This document shows, in pieces, positions 25,424 to 35,008 of a DNA stretch of 64,000 nucleotides (its first letter is position 1; every line of letters starts with the position of its first letter). The notes beneath the pieces were generated by a model, which did no database searches, was not told the origin of the DNA, and worked only from the letters and a program-made list of their open reading frames with translations. Source of the stretch: Calothrix sp. NIES-2100 (GTDB taxonomy: Bacteria > Cyanobacteriota > Cyanobacteriia > Cyanobacteriales > Nostocaceae); assembly GCF_002368195.1 (NCBI RefSeq), contig NZ_AP018178.1, positions 3,244,791-3,308,790 on the forward strand. The letters run 5' to 3'. The translations under genes and the position numbers were made by a program.

Positions 25424-27835
25424 TTAATGAAGGCTATTTAGATCATCAAAATCATGAGACATAATTTCGGAATTATCCTTTTCTATATGGCTTTCTAAAT
25501 TACAAATTAATACTACTACGCTAGTGCCTGTAACTACCAATGTTAGTACAGATGGAATTAGCGGTATCCAAATACCTTTCAGGAGCATAACAAAGCTGAT
25601 TGCAGAGATAACTACAATTACAGCAATTCCCACGAATCCTAAAAGCCAGAAATTACGAATGCGCCATGCTACTATTCCTCCAGAAACAGACCAGAAAAAG
25701 ATCCACAAAACCTCACCCCAACTAGGCCAAACCCACAACAGGGTTCGCCCATCTAAAACTGCACTGAGAATTTGACTCACCATTTGCGCATGAACAATCA
25801 CTCCTGGCATTTCTGGCTGTTGGTGAGTAGTGTAAGGTGTGGGAAAATAATCACCAGCACTTTGGTTAGTAATGCCGATGAGTACGATGCGATTCTTCAC
25901 TTGATGGGGAGCGATCGCACCCTTGAGTGCATCTTTGAGGCTGATTTGCTCTATAGCCTTTGAGGGTGAGTGAAAGGAACGGTAATTCAGCAATATTTGA
26001 TAACCCCAGTCATCCAGTTGCTGATAAGCACCCATATGCTTTTTCAAGCGATTAAATACGACTTTGCCAATTTGTAACTCTTTGTTGTTGTTGTACTTGA
26101 CAGAAATCCCCTCTGCATCTAGATAACGAAATGCTAATTGGGCGCTCAAAGCGTAGGGGGTAGTACAAGGGGATGAGTTTTTGAGTGCGATCGCAATTAA
26201 ATGGCGACGGAGAATACGATCTGTGTCTTTGACAAAATCGCTAAACCCTTGACGTTCTAAAGGAATTTCCGGCGGAGGTGAAACACCTGGTTCGTTAATC
26301 TGGGGGTCGCTGGCTTTGCAAATAGCAATGAAGTTTTTGTTGCGTCCCATCCAAGTGGCTAGAGATGCTTCGCTGGAATCTACAGGGAAATCACGATAAA
26401 TATCTAAGCCAATGGCTCGTGGTTGGAACTGCTCTAATTTCTCCACAAGTAAAGCGAGTGCGCGATCCGAAAGCGAGCCTTTTCGCTGCTCCTGTTCTGG
26501 AAGCTGAAAATCATCCTCATTGATTGTCACTACTAACAGCCTGGGATCTGGTTGTTCGCTTGGGCGCAACCGCAGCAATTGGTCGAAGGCTTTTAGCTCC
26601 AATGGCTGTAGTAGTCCTAGATACCGCACCCCCATAACCAAGGTTGTGGCGATCGCAGCTAAAGTCAGCACCATTGAAACCCGGCGCTGACTAGTCAATT
26701 TTTGACGCGGTAAGCTCGATAATGCTTTATCTAGCCAATTTTCATTAAAGACAGCAGCATATATGCGATTATAAACTGTTAACACACCCTGCTGCTTAAC
26801 TACCAATCCTGAGAGCCGTAATTCCATTTGCTCAGGACTGTTATTTGCTGTAATTTGACCTTTGTGTAAAATTTGCTGATAAAGCTTTAATAATTTCCTT
26901 GGGCGCTGTTTATGGCTCACAATCCCATTTTCATCAACGCCCTGGTAAAAAAGGCGATCGCGAATTGTTCTCAGATGCGCCGGTTCATCTTGGGATTCCC
27001 AGTTTTCAATTACTTGACTATGTACCAAATTTGCAATATAATTAGCTTCACCATTTTGGGGAATGGGAGAGTCAAAAGCGATCGCTAACTGACAAAGCTT
27101 CTGAGTCAGAAAAGGTTGACCACCACTCCAAGCTAAGATTTCTTGCAACACTATCTGCGGGTTAAGGAATTTACCCGCTAATCCTTCAGCCAATGGTTGA
27201 GCTTCATGGTATTGAAAGCCGTTGAGTTCAATTGCCCGACCGATGTTAAAAGGTTTCCGGTGTTTGTCTGCAATCAAATCGTAGGGAGTAGTCACGCCCA
27301 AGAGTGCAAAAGTCAGACGTTGGTAAGCTGAATGATCGGCGCGTTTGTTATAGCAAGCGCGAATCAAAGCTAAAAAATCATCTTTGAAGTTTAATTTGAG
27401 AATACTATCGATTTCGTCTACAAAAATCACAATATTTTGCGAGACTTCTACTAGCAGCACTGACTCAATAAACTCACTCAAGCACTGCACTGGAGATAAA
27501 CCAGAGCGATCGCTCCACCAACTCAGGACTTTGAATTTGGGGATAAAACTCCGCGCCAACCTCCGCAGTACCCCCAGATACCACTCAGATGGGGTGATAT
27601 CTTGGCTACTAATTGCTGTAATATCAATCACACCACAGGCAAAACCTTCTGCTTGCAGCTTACGCATTGTTTGCACTCGCAGACTAGACTTACCCATCTG
27701 TCGCGAATTAAAAACATAGCAAAATTCCCCAGCCTTGAGCGCCGCATAAAAATCTTTATCAGCTTGGCGCTGCACATAGCTTGGAGCATCAATTTGTAGA
27801 CTCCCTCCGACTTGATATTTATAAGCCGATGTCAT
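25424..27835 (-). CDS. AAA-like ATPase fused to CHASE2 sensor domain
   Basis: 803 residues. The N-terminal about 350 residues are an AAA-like (STAND-related) domain: VGGSLQIDAPSYVQRQADKD, Walker A SRQMGKSSL (about residue 44), Walker B-like NIVIFVDEIDSIL. A transmembrane helix near 395 leads to an extracytoplasmic CHASE2 domain (LLVVTINEDDFQ, RAIGLDIYRDFPVD, RIVLIGITNQSAGD, PGVIVHAQMVSQIL), closed by two or three hydrophobic helices (LWIFFWSVSGGIVAW onward). Likely links an external signal to an ATP-driven cytoplasmic response. Preceded by the HTH-AAA gene and followed by DUF928 on the same strand. Confidence 0.85.
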   Translation of the reverse strand: MTSAYKYQVGGSLQIDAPSYVQRQADKDFYAALKAGEFCYVFNSRQMGKSSLRVQTMRKLQAEGFACGVIDITAISSQDITPSEWYLGVLRRLARSFIPKFKVLSWWSDRSGLSPVQCLSEFIESVLLVEVSQNIVIFVDEIDSILKLNFKDDFLALIRACYNKRADHSAYQRLTFALLGVTTPYDLIADKHRKPFNIGRAIELNGFQYHEAQPLAEGLAGKFLNPQIVLQEILAWSGGQPFLTQKLCQLAIAFDSPIPQNGEANYIANLVHSQVIENWESQDEPAHLRTIRDRLFYQGVDENGIVSHKQRPRKLLKLYQQILHKGQITANNSPEQMELRLSGLVVKQQGVLTVYNRIYAAVFNENWLDKALSSLPRQKLTSQRRVSMVLTLAAIATTLVMGVRYLGLLQPLELKAFDQLLRLRPSEQPDPRLLVVTINEDDFQLPEQEQRKGSLSDRALALLVEKLEQFQPRAIGLDIYRDFPVDSSEASLATWMGRNKNFIAICKASDPQINEPGVSPPPEIPLERQGFSDFVKDTDRILRRHLIAIALKNSSPCTTPYALSAQLAFRYLDAEGISVKYNNNKELQIGKVVFNRLKKHMGAYQQLDDWGYQILLNYRSFHSPSKAIEQISLKDALKGAIAPHQVKNRIVLIGITNQSAGDYFPTPYTTHQQPEMPGVIVHAQMVSQILSAVLDGRTLLWVWPSWGEVLWIFFWSVSGGIVAWRIRNFWLLGFVGIAVIVVISAISFVMLLKGIWIPLIPSVLTLVVTGTSVVVLICNLESHIEKDNSEIMSHDFDDLNSLH

Positions 27836-27925
27836 TTGTCATTTGTCATTTGTCATTTGTCATTTGTCAATGGGCATTGGGCATTGGGCATTGGGCATGG
27901 GGCATGGGGCATTGGGCATTGGTGA
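27836..27925. repeat. Heptad short tandem repeats (GTCATTT and GGGCATT)
   Basis: Tandem GTCATTT units followed by GGGCATT/GGGGCAT units; the inverse form (CAATGCC) lies at 28240-28262, so the two heptad blocks flank the 21-bp array as inverted arms. Confidence 0.75.
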
Positions 27926-27980
27926 TTGAGTTTTTTGCTAATTCTGCTTTGTTGCTTCAATTGCTGTTTGGGGATACTGA

Positions 27981-28232
27981 TTTGTTATATCGGGGTACTC
28001 ATTTGTTATATCGGAGTACCCATTTGTTATATCGGAGTACCCATTTGTTATATCGGAGTACTGATTTGTTATATCGGAGTACCCATTTGTTATATCGGAG
28101 TACTCATTTGTTATATCGGAGTACCCATTTGTTATATCGGAGTACTCATTTGTTATATCGGAGTACCCATTTGTTATATCGGGGTACTCATTTGTTATAT
28201 CGGAGTACTCATTTGTTATATCGGAGTACTCA
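27981..28232. repeat. 12-copy 21-bp tandem repeat
   Basis: Twelve consecutive copies with core GTTATATCGGAGTAC, varying mainly at one G/A and at C/T-C/G just after it. The period of 21 keeps several frames open on both strands (for example LLYRSTH repeats), which is a consequence of the repeat and not evidence of a gene. It lies between the two AAA-type genes. Confidence 0.9.
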
Positions 28233-28270
28233 TACTCAATGCCCAATGCCCAATGCCCCATGCCCCATAA

Positions 28271-29731
28271 CTAACTGAGCCGATTTTGAAAATATTGGCG
28301 ATACAAATCGCAACGTGGCATTACCTTATTTTCATTACAATACACCACTAGACCCATACTGTTTAATTTAAACGCTGACTCTGAGTCTATTTCTATTGGT
28401 GCTAAACTGTTGACAACTTGACTAAAAGCTGCAGCTAAATTGGGATGACGTTCGAGATTACACAAATGTCCTCGGAGATGGTCGCTGTAAATTCCCGCTT
28501 CTGTTGGGGCTGTTTGTAACAATTGCTCAAGTGTGCTGTCTTGCTGTTGAACGTGATAAAGAGCTAGCCGGACTAAATAAGGATGTCCTCCTACCATGTC
28601 CATCAGTTTTTCCACTTGCTCATCAGTCCAATGTAGTCCCTGATGACGTGCAACTAAAATTTGGACTTGTTCGAGACTAAACTCTTGTAATTCAACGCTC
28701 AACCCAACATTAAAGGGAGATTGATTAATATTTAGGGGAATATAAACTTCTTTGGAATGTACCAAAACTAGCCGGAGCTTTTTCCAGAGTTCGCTACTGC
28801 CATCGCCATACTTAGCATACTCATACCAAGCGCGCAACAGGCTAAAAAAATCTTCGGCAATGTCGCGATAGGGAAAAAGGCGATCGACACCATCTAAACT
28901 AATTACTAATGGACTATCGATTTCTTCTAACAAACACTCTTCAAAATAAGCAGTGGTTTTATCCTTACTGCCATACATGCTCCAATAATCATCTAAGTGA
29001 TGCAGCTGCTTGAGTTTCCGTCCCACACTTTCACAGAACCAGCGTAAAAATGTATCCAAGCTGGTGAAAACAGCTTTATCTGCTAAATGAAAGCTTAAAG
29101 ATACTGTTTGATAGCCATGCTTTCTGGCTTCATTGAGCATCCTCGCCATGAGCGAAGTTTTGCCCATCTGTCCAGGTGCTTTGATGCGAATTAAAGCACC
29201 GGGCTGCAAAATCTCTTGATAACAGCGCTCTTCAATGGGCGGGCGTTCAACATAAAAGTGAGAACCTAGAGGTACTTGTCCCACGGGGAATTCTGCTTCT
29301 GTGTTTAGTTGCGATCGCTCATTTGCGTCTACACTTAGTAATGCTTCCCGATTTCCTCGGGAAACTAAGTGATTCGATGTCATGTTCTCCATTTTTAGTT
29401 GTGAAGATGACATCAGTTTGTGAGACTGGAAAATTGCCTCTAACTGTTTTGCTGAAGCCCCAGTACGTGAAAGCCGCTGTCGCTCTAGTGCTGCTTGAAA
29501 ATTCTTTTTACTGACCTTTTCCCCAAATGCTTCTGATAGCATCTGCCATAGCTTCGGTCCGACATCGTGCTGTAAGTATTCCGTAGTGTAGCCATGCGTT
29601 TGGGCAATCTCGTCATACTTCTTCCCTTGCCAAGAACTGCGGAGTATGGCGACTTCAATATCTTTCAGATGTCTTTTTGTCTGGGTGACAACTGCTGCAT
29701 CTAATATTTTGAATGCTGTTTCAAAGTCCAT
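28271..29731 (-). CDS. HTH (vMAP-type) plus AAA-like ATPase
   Basis: 486 residues. The N-terminal about 95 residues (FKILDAAVVTQTKRHLKDIE ... GKKYDEIAQTHGYTTEYLQH) match the winged-helix domain of vWA-MoxR-associated (vMAP) proteins. An AAA-like/STAND-related ATPase follows with LGSHFYVERPPIEERCYQEI, Walker A KAPGQMGKTSLMAR (about residue 195) and LVISLDGVDRLF. No C-terminal sensor or effector domain is present. Proteins of this kind belong to cyanobacterial signalling or conflict systems built around AAA-like NTPases. The gene leads the AAA-CHASE2 and DUF928 genes. Three 10-bp repeats (29875-29904) lie upstream. Confidence 0.8.
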   Translation of the reverse strand: MDFETAFKILDAAVVTQTKRHLKDIEVAILRSSWQGKKYDEIAQTHGYTTEYLQHDVGPKLWQMLSEAFGEKVSKKNFQAALERQRLSRTGASAKQLEAIFQSHKLMSSSQLKMENMTSNHLVSRGNREALLSVDANERSQLNTEAEFPVGQVPLGSHFYVERPPIEERCYQEILQPGALIRIKAPGQMGKTSLMARMLNEARKHGYQTVSLSFHLADKAVFTSLDTFLRWFCESVGRKLKQLHHLDDYWSMYGSKDKTTAYFEECLLEEIDSPLVISLDGVDRLFPYRDIAEDFFSLLRAWYEYAKYGDGSSELWKKLRLVLVHSKEVYIPLNINQSPFNVGLSVELQEFSLEQVQILVARHQGLHWTDEQVEKLMDMVGGHPYLVRLALYHVQQQDSTLEQLLQTAPTEAGIYSDHLRGHLCNLERHPNLAAAFSQVVNSLAPIEIDSESAFKLNSMGLVVYCNENKVMPRCDLYRQYFQNRLS

Positions 29732-29874
29732 TGTTCAGGGAGCAATCACAACATATTGATATATTCAGCTACAGCCTGAATATTTAAATTTCCAGATTTT
29801 TTACCAAACAATATTCAAATAGCTCAAATCCAGACCTCGCCTAGTTTTGCAAAGATGACTCTGCTGAAATTTCA

Positions 29875-29904
29875 TTACTTAACCTTACTTAACATTACTT
29901 AACA
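29875..29904. promoter_or_regulatory. Three tandem 10-bp repeats (TTACTTAACA) upstream of HTH-AAA gene
   Basis: Units at 29875, 29885 and 29895, one helical turn apart, about 150 bp upstream of the minus-strand gene start at 29731. Helical phasing suggests a protein-binding array, possibly autoregulation by the HTH protein. Confidence 0.4.
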
Positions 29905-30371
29905 TTTTTTGGTGTTTAATTTTTTGGCATCAAACTCCTTACGTTATTCGCAATACAGATGTGCAGATTATGGAGACAGTAGCAACATTAATTCTTCTGG
30001 GGGTTTGTCTCAATATAATTCAACAATATACAGGATTTTACAAATTATTGAATTTTTTTCTGACTTATCTATAGCTGTCAGCTTCGGTGTATTAATTTCT
30101 GGTTTATTTCGGAATTTCGCAAACGTTTGTTAGAGTTAGCTAATGAATCTATCTCGGCAAAACTTCATGTTCATGGCAGAGAATTTAGCATGCAAGAACC
30201 AACTATATACTTAGAATCTCCTATAACCATTTAGTTAGAAGTGAATATAGTACAGTTGCCGCGAAATTACTTACCAGATGCAATCTTCTCAGGCTTTGAC
30301 AAAACTGTTGCATATATGTGTCCAAATTGGACACATTTTCATGAGATTGTCCAAAATCTGAATGGCTGTAA
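29905..30371. promoter_or_regulatory. Intergenic with 21-bp perfect palindrome
   Basis: Short open frames here look random. A perfect palindrome ATGTGTCCA-AAT-TGGACACAT lies at 30316-30336, with a partial half site (TTGTCCAAA) at about 30347, resembling an operator. Confidence 0.4.
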
Positions 30372-30578
30372 TTAATCTGTAGGGATCGCGATATCCAAAC
30401 CTAAATCTATATTTAGATTCTCAATTTTTGTAATCACATGTAAAACTGTTTTATGATGTGTAGGACTGACACACTGTACAAATGAATCATGGTATGCTTT
30501 CACCAAAATCAGGAGTTTCTGGCTTTGATTAATCATTGCTGCGATGGTAAATTGATCCGCGCATTCGGGGTTTAGCAC
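30372..30578 (-). CDS. Small hypothetical protein, uncertain
   Basis: 68 residues (MLNPECADQFTIAAMINQSQ ...), helical, no membrane segment and no family recognised. It ends 35 bases from the palindrome at 30316-30336. It may be a real small gene or a remnant. Confidence 0.25.
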   Translation of the reverse strand: MLNPECADQFTIAAMINQSQKLLILVKAYHDSFVQCVSPTHHKTVLHVITKIENLNIDLGLDIAIPTD

Positions 30579-30584
30579 AGCTAA

Positions 30585-30701
30585 GGCGTGTTTTAAAACT
30601 AATCGTTATTCCTAAAAATCCGCGCAGATACCCCCAAAAAGCCTTTAAAGTCCCCCTGGTTAAGGGGGATGATGGGGAATATAAGACTTTGAAAACACGC
30701 C
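30585..30701. mobile_element. 117-bp MITE-like repeat
   Basis: Ends GGCGTGTTTT (30585) and AAAACACGCC (to 30701) are perfect 10-bp inverted repeats; inside is a hairpin TCCCCCTGGTTAAGGGGGA. This type of element is common in cyanobacterial intergenic DNA. Confidence 0.55.
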
Positions 30702-30793
30702 CTAAACCCCTACGACAAATGTAATTTTCCTAATAAGTATATTTAGTATTTTTTGTCAAGGAGTAAGTCGTAATTTTAAAGTGGTTTTAATTA

Positions 30794-31750
30794 ATGACAG
30801 CAAAACAGGAATTAGTACATCAGCAACTCTCCAAAACACCAGCCTTGAGCGGTATAGCCTCATTATTTGTAGCGCTGATTCCCATATCCTTAGCGCCAGT
30901 TTTGGTCAAATTATGCGAACGGGAAATTGGCGCAAATGCTGTAGCATTTCATCGGGCTTGGATCGCCACAATCGTTTTCGGTTTGTGGTGTGGGCTGGAA
31001 GCTGTTCGCCGTCAAAAGTCTGAAGACCAACCCATCGAACAGAAGCCTTGGACTAAGGAAGAAATAACCTTATTGTTCGCATTAGGAACTGCTGGCGCTA
31101 CATACTCAATCCTTTGGGCTTGGTCGGTAACTCAAACCAGTGTTGCTAACGTGGCTTTACTGTCTAATATGAACTCCTTATTTGTCGGCTTAATGGGGTA
31201 TTTTTTACTCGGTCGGCGGTTTGATCGCAGATTCATTATTGGTATGGTTATGGCAGTCGGTGGTGCGATCGCTTATGAACTCAGTAAGGTGCAATTTGCG
31301 AGCGATCAAATATTTGGCGATCTCCTAGCCCTACTAACTGCGATTTTTATTGCTACATATCTGATTTTAGTAGAACGACTAAGAAGCCGATTTGGCCCGG
31401 CAACAATTATGCTGTGGCGCAGCGGATTCACAGCAGTCTTTCTGTTACCTGTCCTACCTGTATTTGAAAGTAGATTGCTTCCCTCTACTGGGATGGGGTG
31501 GTTTTTCATCATTTTCCAAGCCTTTTTCTGCCAGGTTTTTGGTCAAGCGCTTGTGGCTTACAGCTTGAGTAAATTATCATCAGGAGTTGTCGCCGTGACG
31601 CTGCTTTTAGAGCCAGTTCTTGCTTCTTTTTTTGCTTGGGCTGTTTTCAATGAACAAGTCAGTTTCTCTGACTGTATAACTTTTGTGGTCATTTTATTAG
31701 GTATATATTTAGCTCAATCAAGTCAATCTGCCGTTAAATCAACAAAATGA
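30794..31750 (+). CDS. EamA/DMT-family transporter, copy 1
   Basis: 318 residues, ten predicted membrane helices in two EamA halves. Characteristic pieces: IGANAVAFHRAWIATIVFGL, TSVANVALLSNMNSLFVGLM, YFLLGRRFDRRFIIGMVMAV and SLSKLSSGVVAVTLLLEPVL. Likely exports small metabolites; the substrate is unknown. It is the first of two tandem paralogues (second at 31931), 180 bp apart. Confidence 0.88.
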   Translation: MTAKQELVHQQLSKTPALSGIASLFVALIPISLAPVLVKLCEREIGANAVAFHRAWIATIVFGLWCGLEAVRRQKSEDQPIEQKPWTKEEITLLFALGTAGATYSILWAWSVTQTSVANVALLSNMNSLFVGLMGYFLLGRRFDRRFIIGMVMAVGGAIAYELSKVQFASDQIFGDLLALLTAIFIATYLILVERLRSRFGPATIMLWRSGFTAVFLLPVLPVFESRLLPSTGMGWFFIIFQAFFCQVFGQALVAYSLSKLSSGVVAVTLLLEPVLASFFAWAVFNEQVSFSDCITFVVILLGIYLAQSSQSAVKSTK

Positions 31751-31930
31751 AGGGCTTGATTTGATGATGAATAATCCACAAATATGCATTCTGGTAATTA
31801 CTGACAACTTAGGGCAAACTAAAAATGCTAGTAGGTTAAGGAATTTTGGCATCACGCACCATTATTCAGTTGTGTTACTCTATTAAGTCTTATCCAGATT
31901 GAGAAATGGTAAATATACAAGATATAAATT

Positions 31931-32908
31931 GTGTTATTGAATTCTTACAGTAAATCGGCGATCGCTCTGGTTAGTTGTCTGGTAGGCGTTATCGCGCTGT
32001 CCTTTGGCTCGATTTTTGCTAAATTTTCCAGTCCCGATCTGACTTCTGAAGGAATTGCTTTTGATCGCTTGGTTGTGGGTGCGATCGCCTTTAGTCTCTG
32101 GACAGGAGGTACAAAAGTTTACCAACATCTCCAATGCCGTCCTGATGAACCCAACCCCTATCATCCCATAAATCTATTGCTGCTACCTTTGGCAGGTATA
32201 CTCTGGGTGATGAATCTGGCAAGTATTTATTGGGCTTTGAACCAAACCAGTATTGCAATGACAACAGCGCTGCATAATCTATCCCCAATCTTCACTAGTT
32301 TTGGCGCTTGGTGGCTGTGGGGGCACAAGTTTGATCGCCGATTCTATATGGGTTTGAGTTTAGCGATCGCAGGAGTCTTCATACTGGAGTTACAAGAGAT
32401 GCAAATTTCACCTAGTCGAGTGCAAGGCGATGGCTATGCTATTCTCTCTGCTGTGTTGTTAGCCGCATACCTGCTGATTTTGGATACCCTCCAGACTAAA
32501 TTTGCTCCCACCACCATCCAGCTGTGGGTATGTAGCACAGGTGCGTTGGCTAGCCTGCCTGTTCTACTATGGAATCACGAGCCAATTTTTCCCCAATCAT
32601 CCCAAGTTTGGTTAGCTATGTTATCTATGGGAATGGTTTGTCAATTTCTCGGACATGGACTTTTAACGTTCAGCCTCACGAGGCTATCATCTGTCAGGGT
32701 TTCTCTGGTTCATCTGTTAGAACCGATTTTTAGTACATTCCTGGCTTGGGTGATTTTCTGGGAAAACCTGAGTTTCTGGACATGGGTTGGCTTTTTTGTG
32801 GTATTAGTGGGGTTGTATTTTACGGTTTTAGGTGAAATGCCACAAGATAGCCCAGAAATAGAAATTGAGGTTTTCAATATCCAGGTGGGCGTTGAAAAAA
32901 ACCAGTGA
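31931..32908 (+). CDS. EamA/DMT-family transporter, copy 2
   Basis: 325 residues starting at GTG. It shares with the preceding protein the order and wording of the helices (FGSIFAKFSSPDLTSEGIAF, TSIAMTTALHNLSPIFTSF, GHKFDRRFYMGLSLAIAGV, SLTRLSSVRVSLVHLLEPIF), showing an old tandem duplication. Its last 35 bases overlap the 3' end of the convergent amidase gene. Confidence 0.87.
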   Translation: MLLNSYSKSAIALVSCLVGVIALSFGSIFAKFSSPDLTSEGIAFDRLVVGAIAFSLWTGGTKVYQHLQCRPDEPNPYHPINLLLLPLAGILWVMNLASIYWALNQTSIAMTTALHNLSPIFTSFGAWWLWGHKFDRRFYMGLSLAIAGVFILELQEMQISPSRVQGDGYAILSAVLLAAYLLILDTLQTKFAPTTIQLWVCSTGALASLPVLLWNHEPIFPQSSQVWLAMLSMGMVCQFLGHGLLTFSLTRLSSVRVSLVHLLEPIFSTFLAWVIFWENLSFWTWVGFFVVLVGLYFTVLGEMPQDSPEIEIEVFNIQVGVEKNQ

Positions 32909-34253
32909 CTTGAGTTAATTTTTCAGCAATTTCTAGTAGCTTCATATCACTCCCACGTTGCCCTACTACCTGCACACCAATGGGTAATCCATCTTGTGAC
33001 TGGGTAAAAGGCATTACTACAGCAGGGTTACCAGTGAGGTTGAAAATTGTGGTGTAAGCACCGATTGCTTCCAAATAAGAAAACTCGCAACCATCCACCT
33101 CAATCGGTTCTCCTGGCTGACGGTGGGTAAAGGCAGGGACTGGTACCACCGGACACAGCCAAGCATCCCAATTTGATAAGAATTTTTCCATAGTTGCAAT
33201 TAAAGTATCACGCTCACTGAGGGCGGTAATATAGTTTTGTTGCTGTTGAATTTGCGTCAGGTCTGGCTGTAATAAACCCAATTCAAAATTATAAATATTG
33301 AGGTAAGTATCCCATACCCCATTGCTATCAAAATTTGGCAACTGGTTGTGTTGCTCTATACAGCACCCTAAATCCGCTAGGGATGATGCCAGCTTCTCCA
33401 GAGCGGCTTTGGTTTCGGCTGTGGCGGGAATATCACCAAAACCTGCTGACCAGGCGTAGCGGTAGGATTGTAAAGTATTCACTGGATTGATTTGTTGAGG
33501 TATCAACATTTCTTCTGGCTGGTACAGTTCTGAACCTTCAATCAGTGACAGGCACAATCGCAAGTCTTCCACAGAGCGGGCAAGCGTCCCTATTGTCTGT
33601 AAATGCCGAATGGTTTTAGGTGTTCCTGGCAACTCAGGAATATGCCCCAATGTTGACACTCGATGCTCGGTTGGTTTCAAGCCGAAAATGCCACAAAAGT
33701 GAGCCGGAACGCGGATCGACCCACCAATATCACTACCAAGTTCTAGAGGTGATAATCCCGCCGCGATCGCACTCGCCCCACCGCCAGTGCTACCACCTGG
33801 GGTATATTCATGATTCCAGGGGTTGTTTGTTCTACCAAACAGAGGACTGTTAGTCTGGAAGTTATCAGCTAGTTGTGGTGTATTCGTCTTACCTAAAATA
33901 ATGGCTCCAGCGGCGCGTAGTCGAGCAACGACAGTAGCATCTTGCTTGGGGACGTAATTCGCTAGGGGTTGATAACTGCTGGTTGTGCGTAATCCTTTGG
34001 TTTCGAGGGTGTCTTTGATAGTTACGGGGACTCCATGTAAAATCCCCCAATTTTCTCCTTGCGCTAATGCTTGATCTGCCGCTTTCGAGAGCGCGATCGT
34101 ATTTTCTGCATCCAGTGTCACAATCGCATTTAGTTCTGGGTTGTATTGAGCAATCTGACGCAAATAAGCTTCTATTACTTCTGTTGAAGAAACTTGGCGA
34201 TCGCGGATTGCTTTTGCCAATTGATGAGCCCCTAAAAAAACTAAATCTTTCAT
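32874..34253 (-). CDS. Amidase (amidase-signature family)
   Basis: 459 residues. The Ser-cisSer-Lys triad is visible: Lys in GVPVTIKDTLETKGL, cis-Ser in TPGGSTGGGASAIAAG and the nucleophile in GSDIGGSIRVPAHFCG. C-terminal TTIFNLTGNPAVVMPFTQS and DGLPIGVQVVG are typical. Hydrolyses a carboxamide; the substrate is unknown and it is not evidently GatA, since no gatB/gatC neighbours. Convergent overlap with the transporter gene at 32908. Confidence 0.9.
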   Translation of the reverse strand: MKDLVFLGAHQLAKAIRDRQVSSTEVIEAYLRQIAQYNPELNAIVTLDAENTIALSKAADQALAQGENWGILHGVPVTIKDTLETKGLRTTSSYQPLANYVPKQDATVVARLRAAGAIILGKTNTPQLADNFQTNSPLFGRTNNPWNHEYTPGGSTGGGASAIAAGLSPLELGSDIGGSIRVPAHFCGIFGLKPTEHRVSTLGHIPELPGTPKTIRHLQTIGTLARSVEDLRLCLSLIEGSELYQPEEMLIPQQINPVNTLQSYRYAWSAGFGDIPATAETKAALEKLASSLADLGCCIEQHNQLPNFDSNGVWDTYLNIYNFELGLLQPDLTQIQQQQNYITALSERDTLIATMEKFLSNWDAWLCPVVPVPAFTHRQPGEPIEVDGCEFSYLEAIGAYTTIFNLTGNPAVVMPFTQSQDGLPIGVQVVGQRGSDMKLLEIAEKLTQVTGFFQRPPGY

Positions 34254-34324
34254 TTTATTTATTATACGTAGGGTGTGTTATGCCGTAGGCTAACGCACCA
34301 TTCTCCTACCAATTCTGTATAAAA

Positions 34325-35008
34325 TTATCTAGCTAATTTTTGCACAAAATTCTGGTGTTCTGGTGTAGATAATCCATTTTGCAAAACGGTTAATACTTTA
34401 GCTAAATCTCCTGCCAATAATGCAGATTTAGCTAACCATAAACCGGGAAAAATTTGAGAGCAAATTATATCATCTGAATTGGGTTCAAGTAGGATATATT
34501 CTCCTCTATCTAACCTAAACCAATCAAATTGTTGGTCATAAACTCGCCATACTAAATATTCTTGGACTTGATTACGACGATAAACTTTCAATTTCTCATG
34601 TAAATCATAAGAAGCACTAGAAGCAGCAATTTCTACAATTAATTCTGGCGCTCCTTCTAGATAATCATCGTCATTAATACGCGATTGTCCGTCTGTCTCA
34701 ATTCTTAATAAAGCATCCGGTTGCGGTTCGTTATCAGCGTCTATTAGCACCGTGGTATTATCAGCCAAACCCACGCCTGATGTAGCTGCTTTGTAAACTC
34801 CCAGCCAAGCCATAATGTATGCATGAGGTTCGCCATGACTTTTGATTCTCAATGGTGATGCCACGTAAACAACTCCTTCAATCAATTCAGCTTTTTTCAG
34901 ATTAGGCATGGCATGATAACGCCGCTCAAATTCATGACGGGTCAGCTTGTCGCCATTTTCTAGGGGTGGAATTGTTAAAAGAGAAGAATTTTTGTCAGCA
35001 GATATCAT
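34325..35008 (-). CDS. Uma2-family (PD-(D/E)XK nuclease-fold) protein
   Basis: 227 residues. The Uma2 core is seen in LTRHEFERRYHAMPNLKKAE, NTTVLIDADNEPQPDALLRI (active-site Asp), GAPELIVEIAASSASYDLHE (E-x-A motif) and KVYRRNQVQEYLVWRV. The fold is nuclease-like but the cellular role of the many cyanobacterial Uma2 proteins is unknown. Confidence 0.85.
   Translation of the reverse strand: MISADKNSSLLTIPPLENGDKLTRHEFERRYHAMPNLKKAELIEGVVYVASPLRIKSHGEPHAYIMAWLGVYKAATSGVGLADNTTVLIDADNEPQPDALLRIETDGQSRINDDDYLEGAPELIVEIAASSASYDLHEKLKVYRRNQVQEYLVWRVYDQQFDWFRLDRGEYILLEPNSDDIICSQIFPGLWLAKSALLAGDLAKVLTVLQNGLSTPEHQNFVQKLAR

Noticed and set aside
27981..28232. Possible CRISPR array
   Set aside because: Units are contiguous 21-mers with no unique spacers and no cas genes nearby.
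27781..28278. Apparent proteins of repeating LLYRSTH or ICYIGV units on the plus strand and NEYSDIT on the minus strand
   Set aside because: All arise from one 21-bp tandem repeat, which keeps several frames open at once; no ribosome site and no family resemblance.
29909..30133. 74-codon plus-strand frame
   Set aside because: AT-rich, no ribosome site and no recognisable domain.
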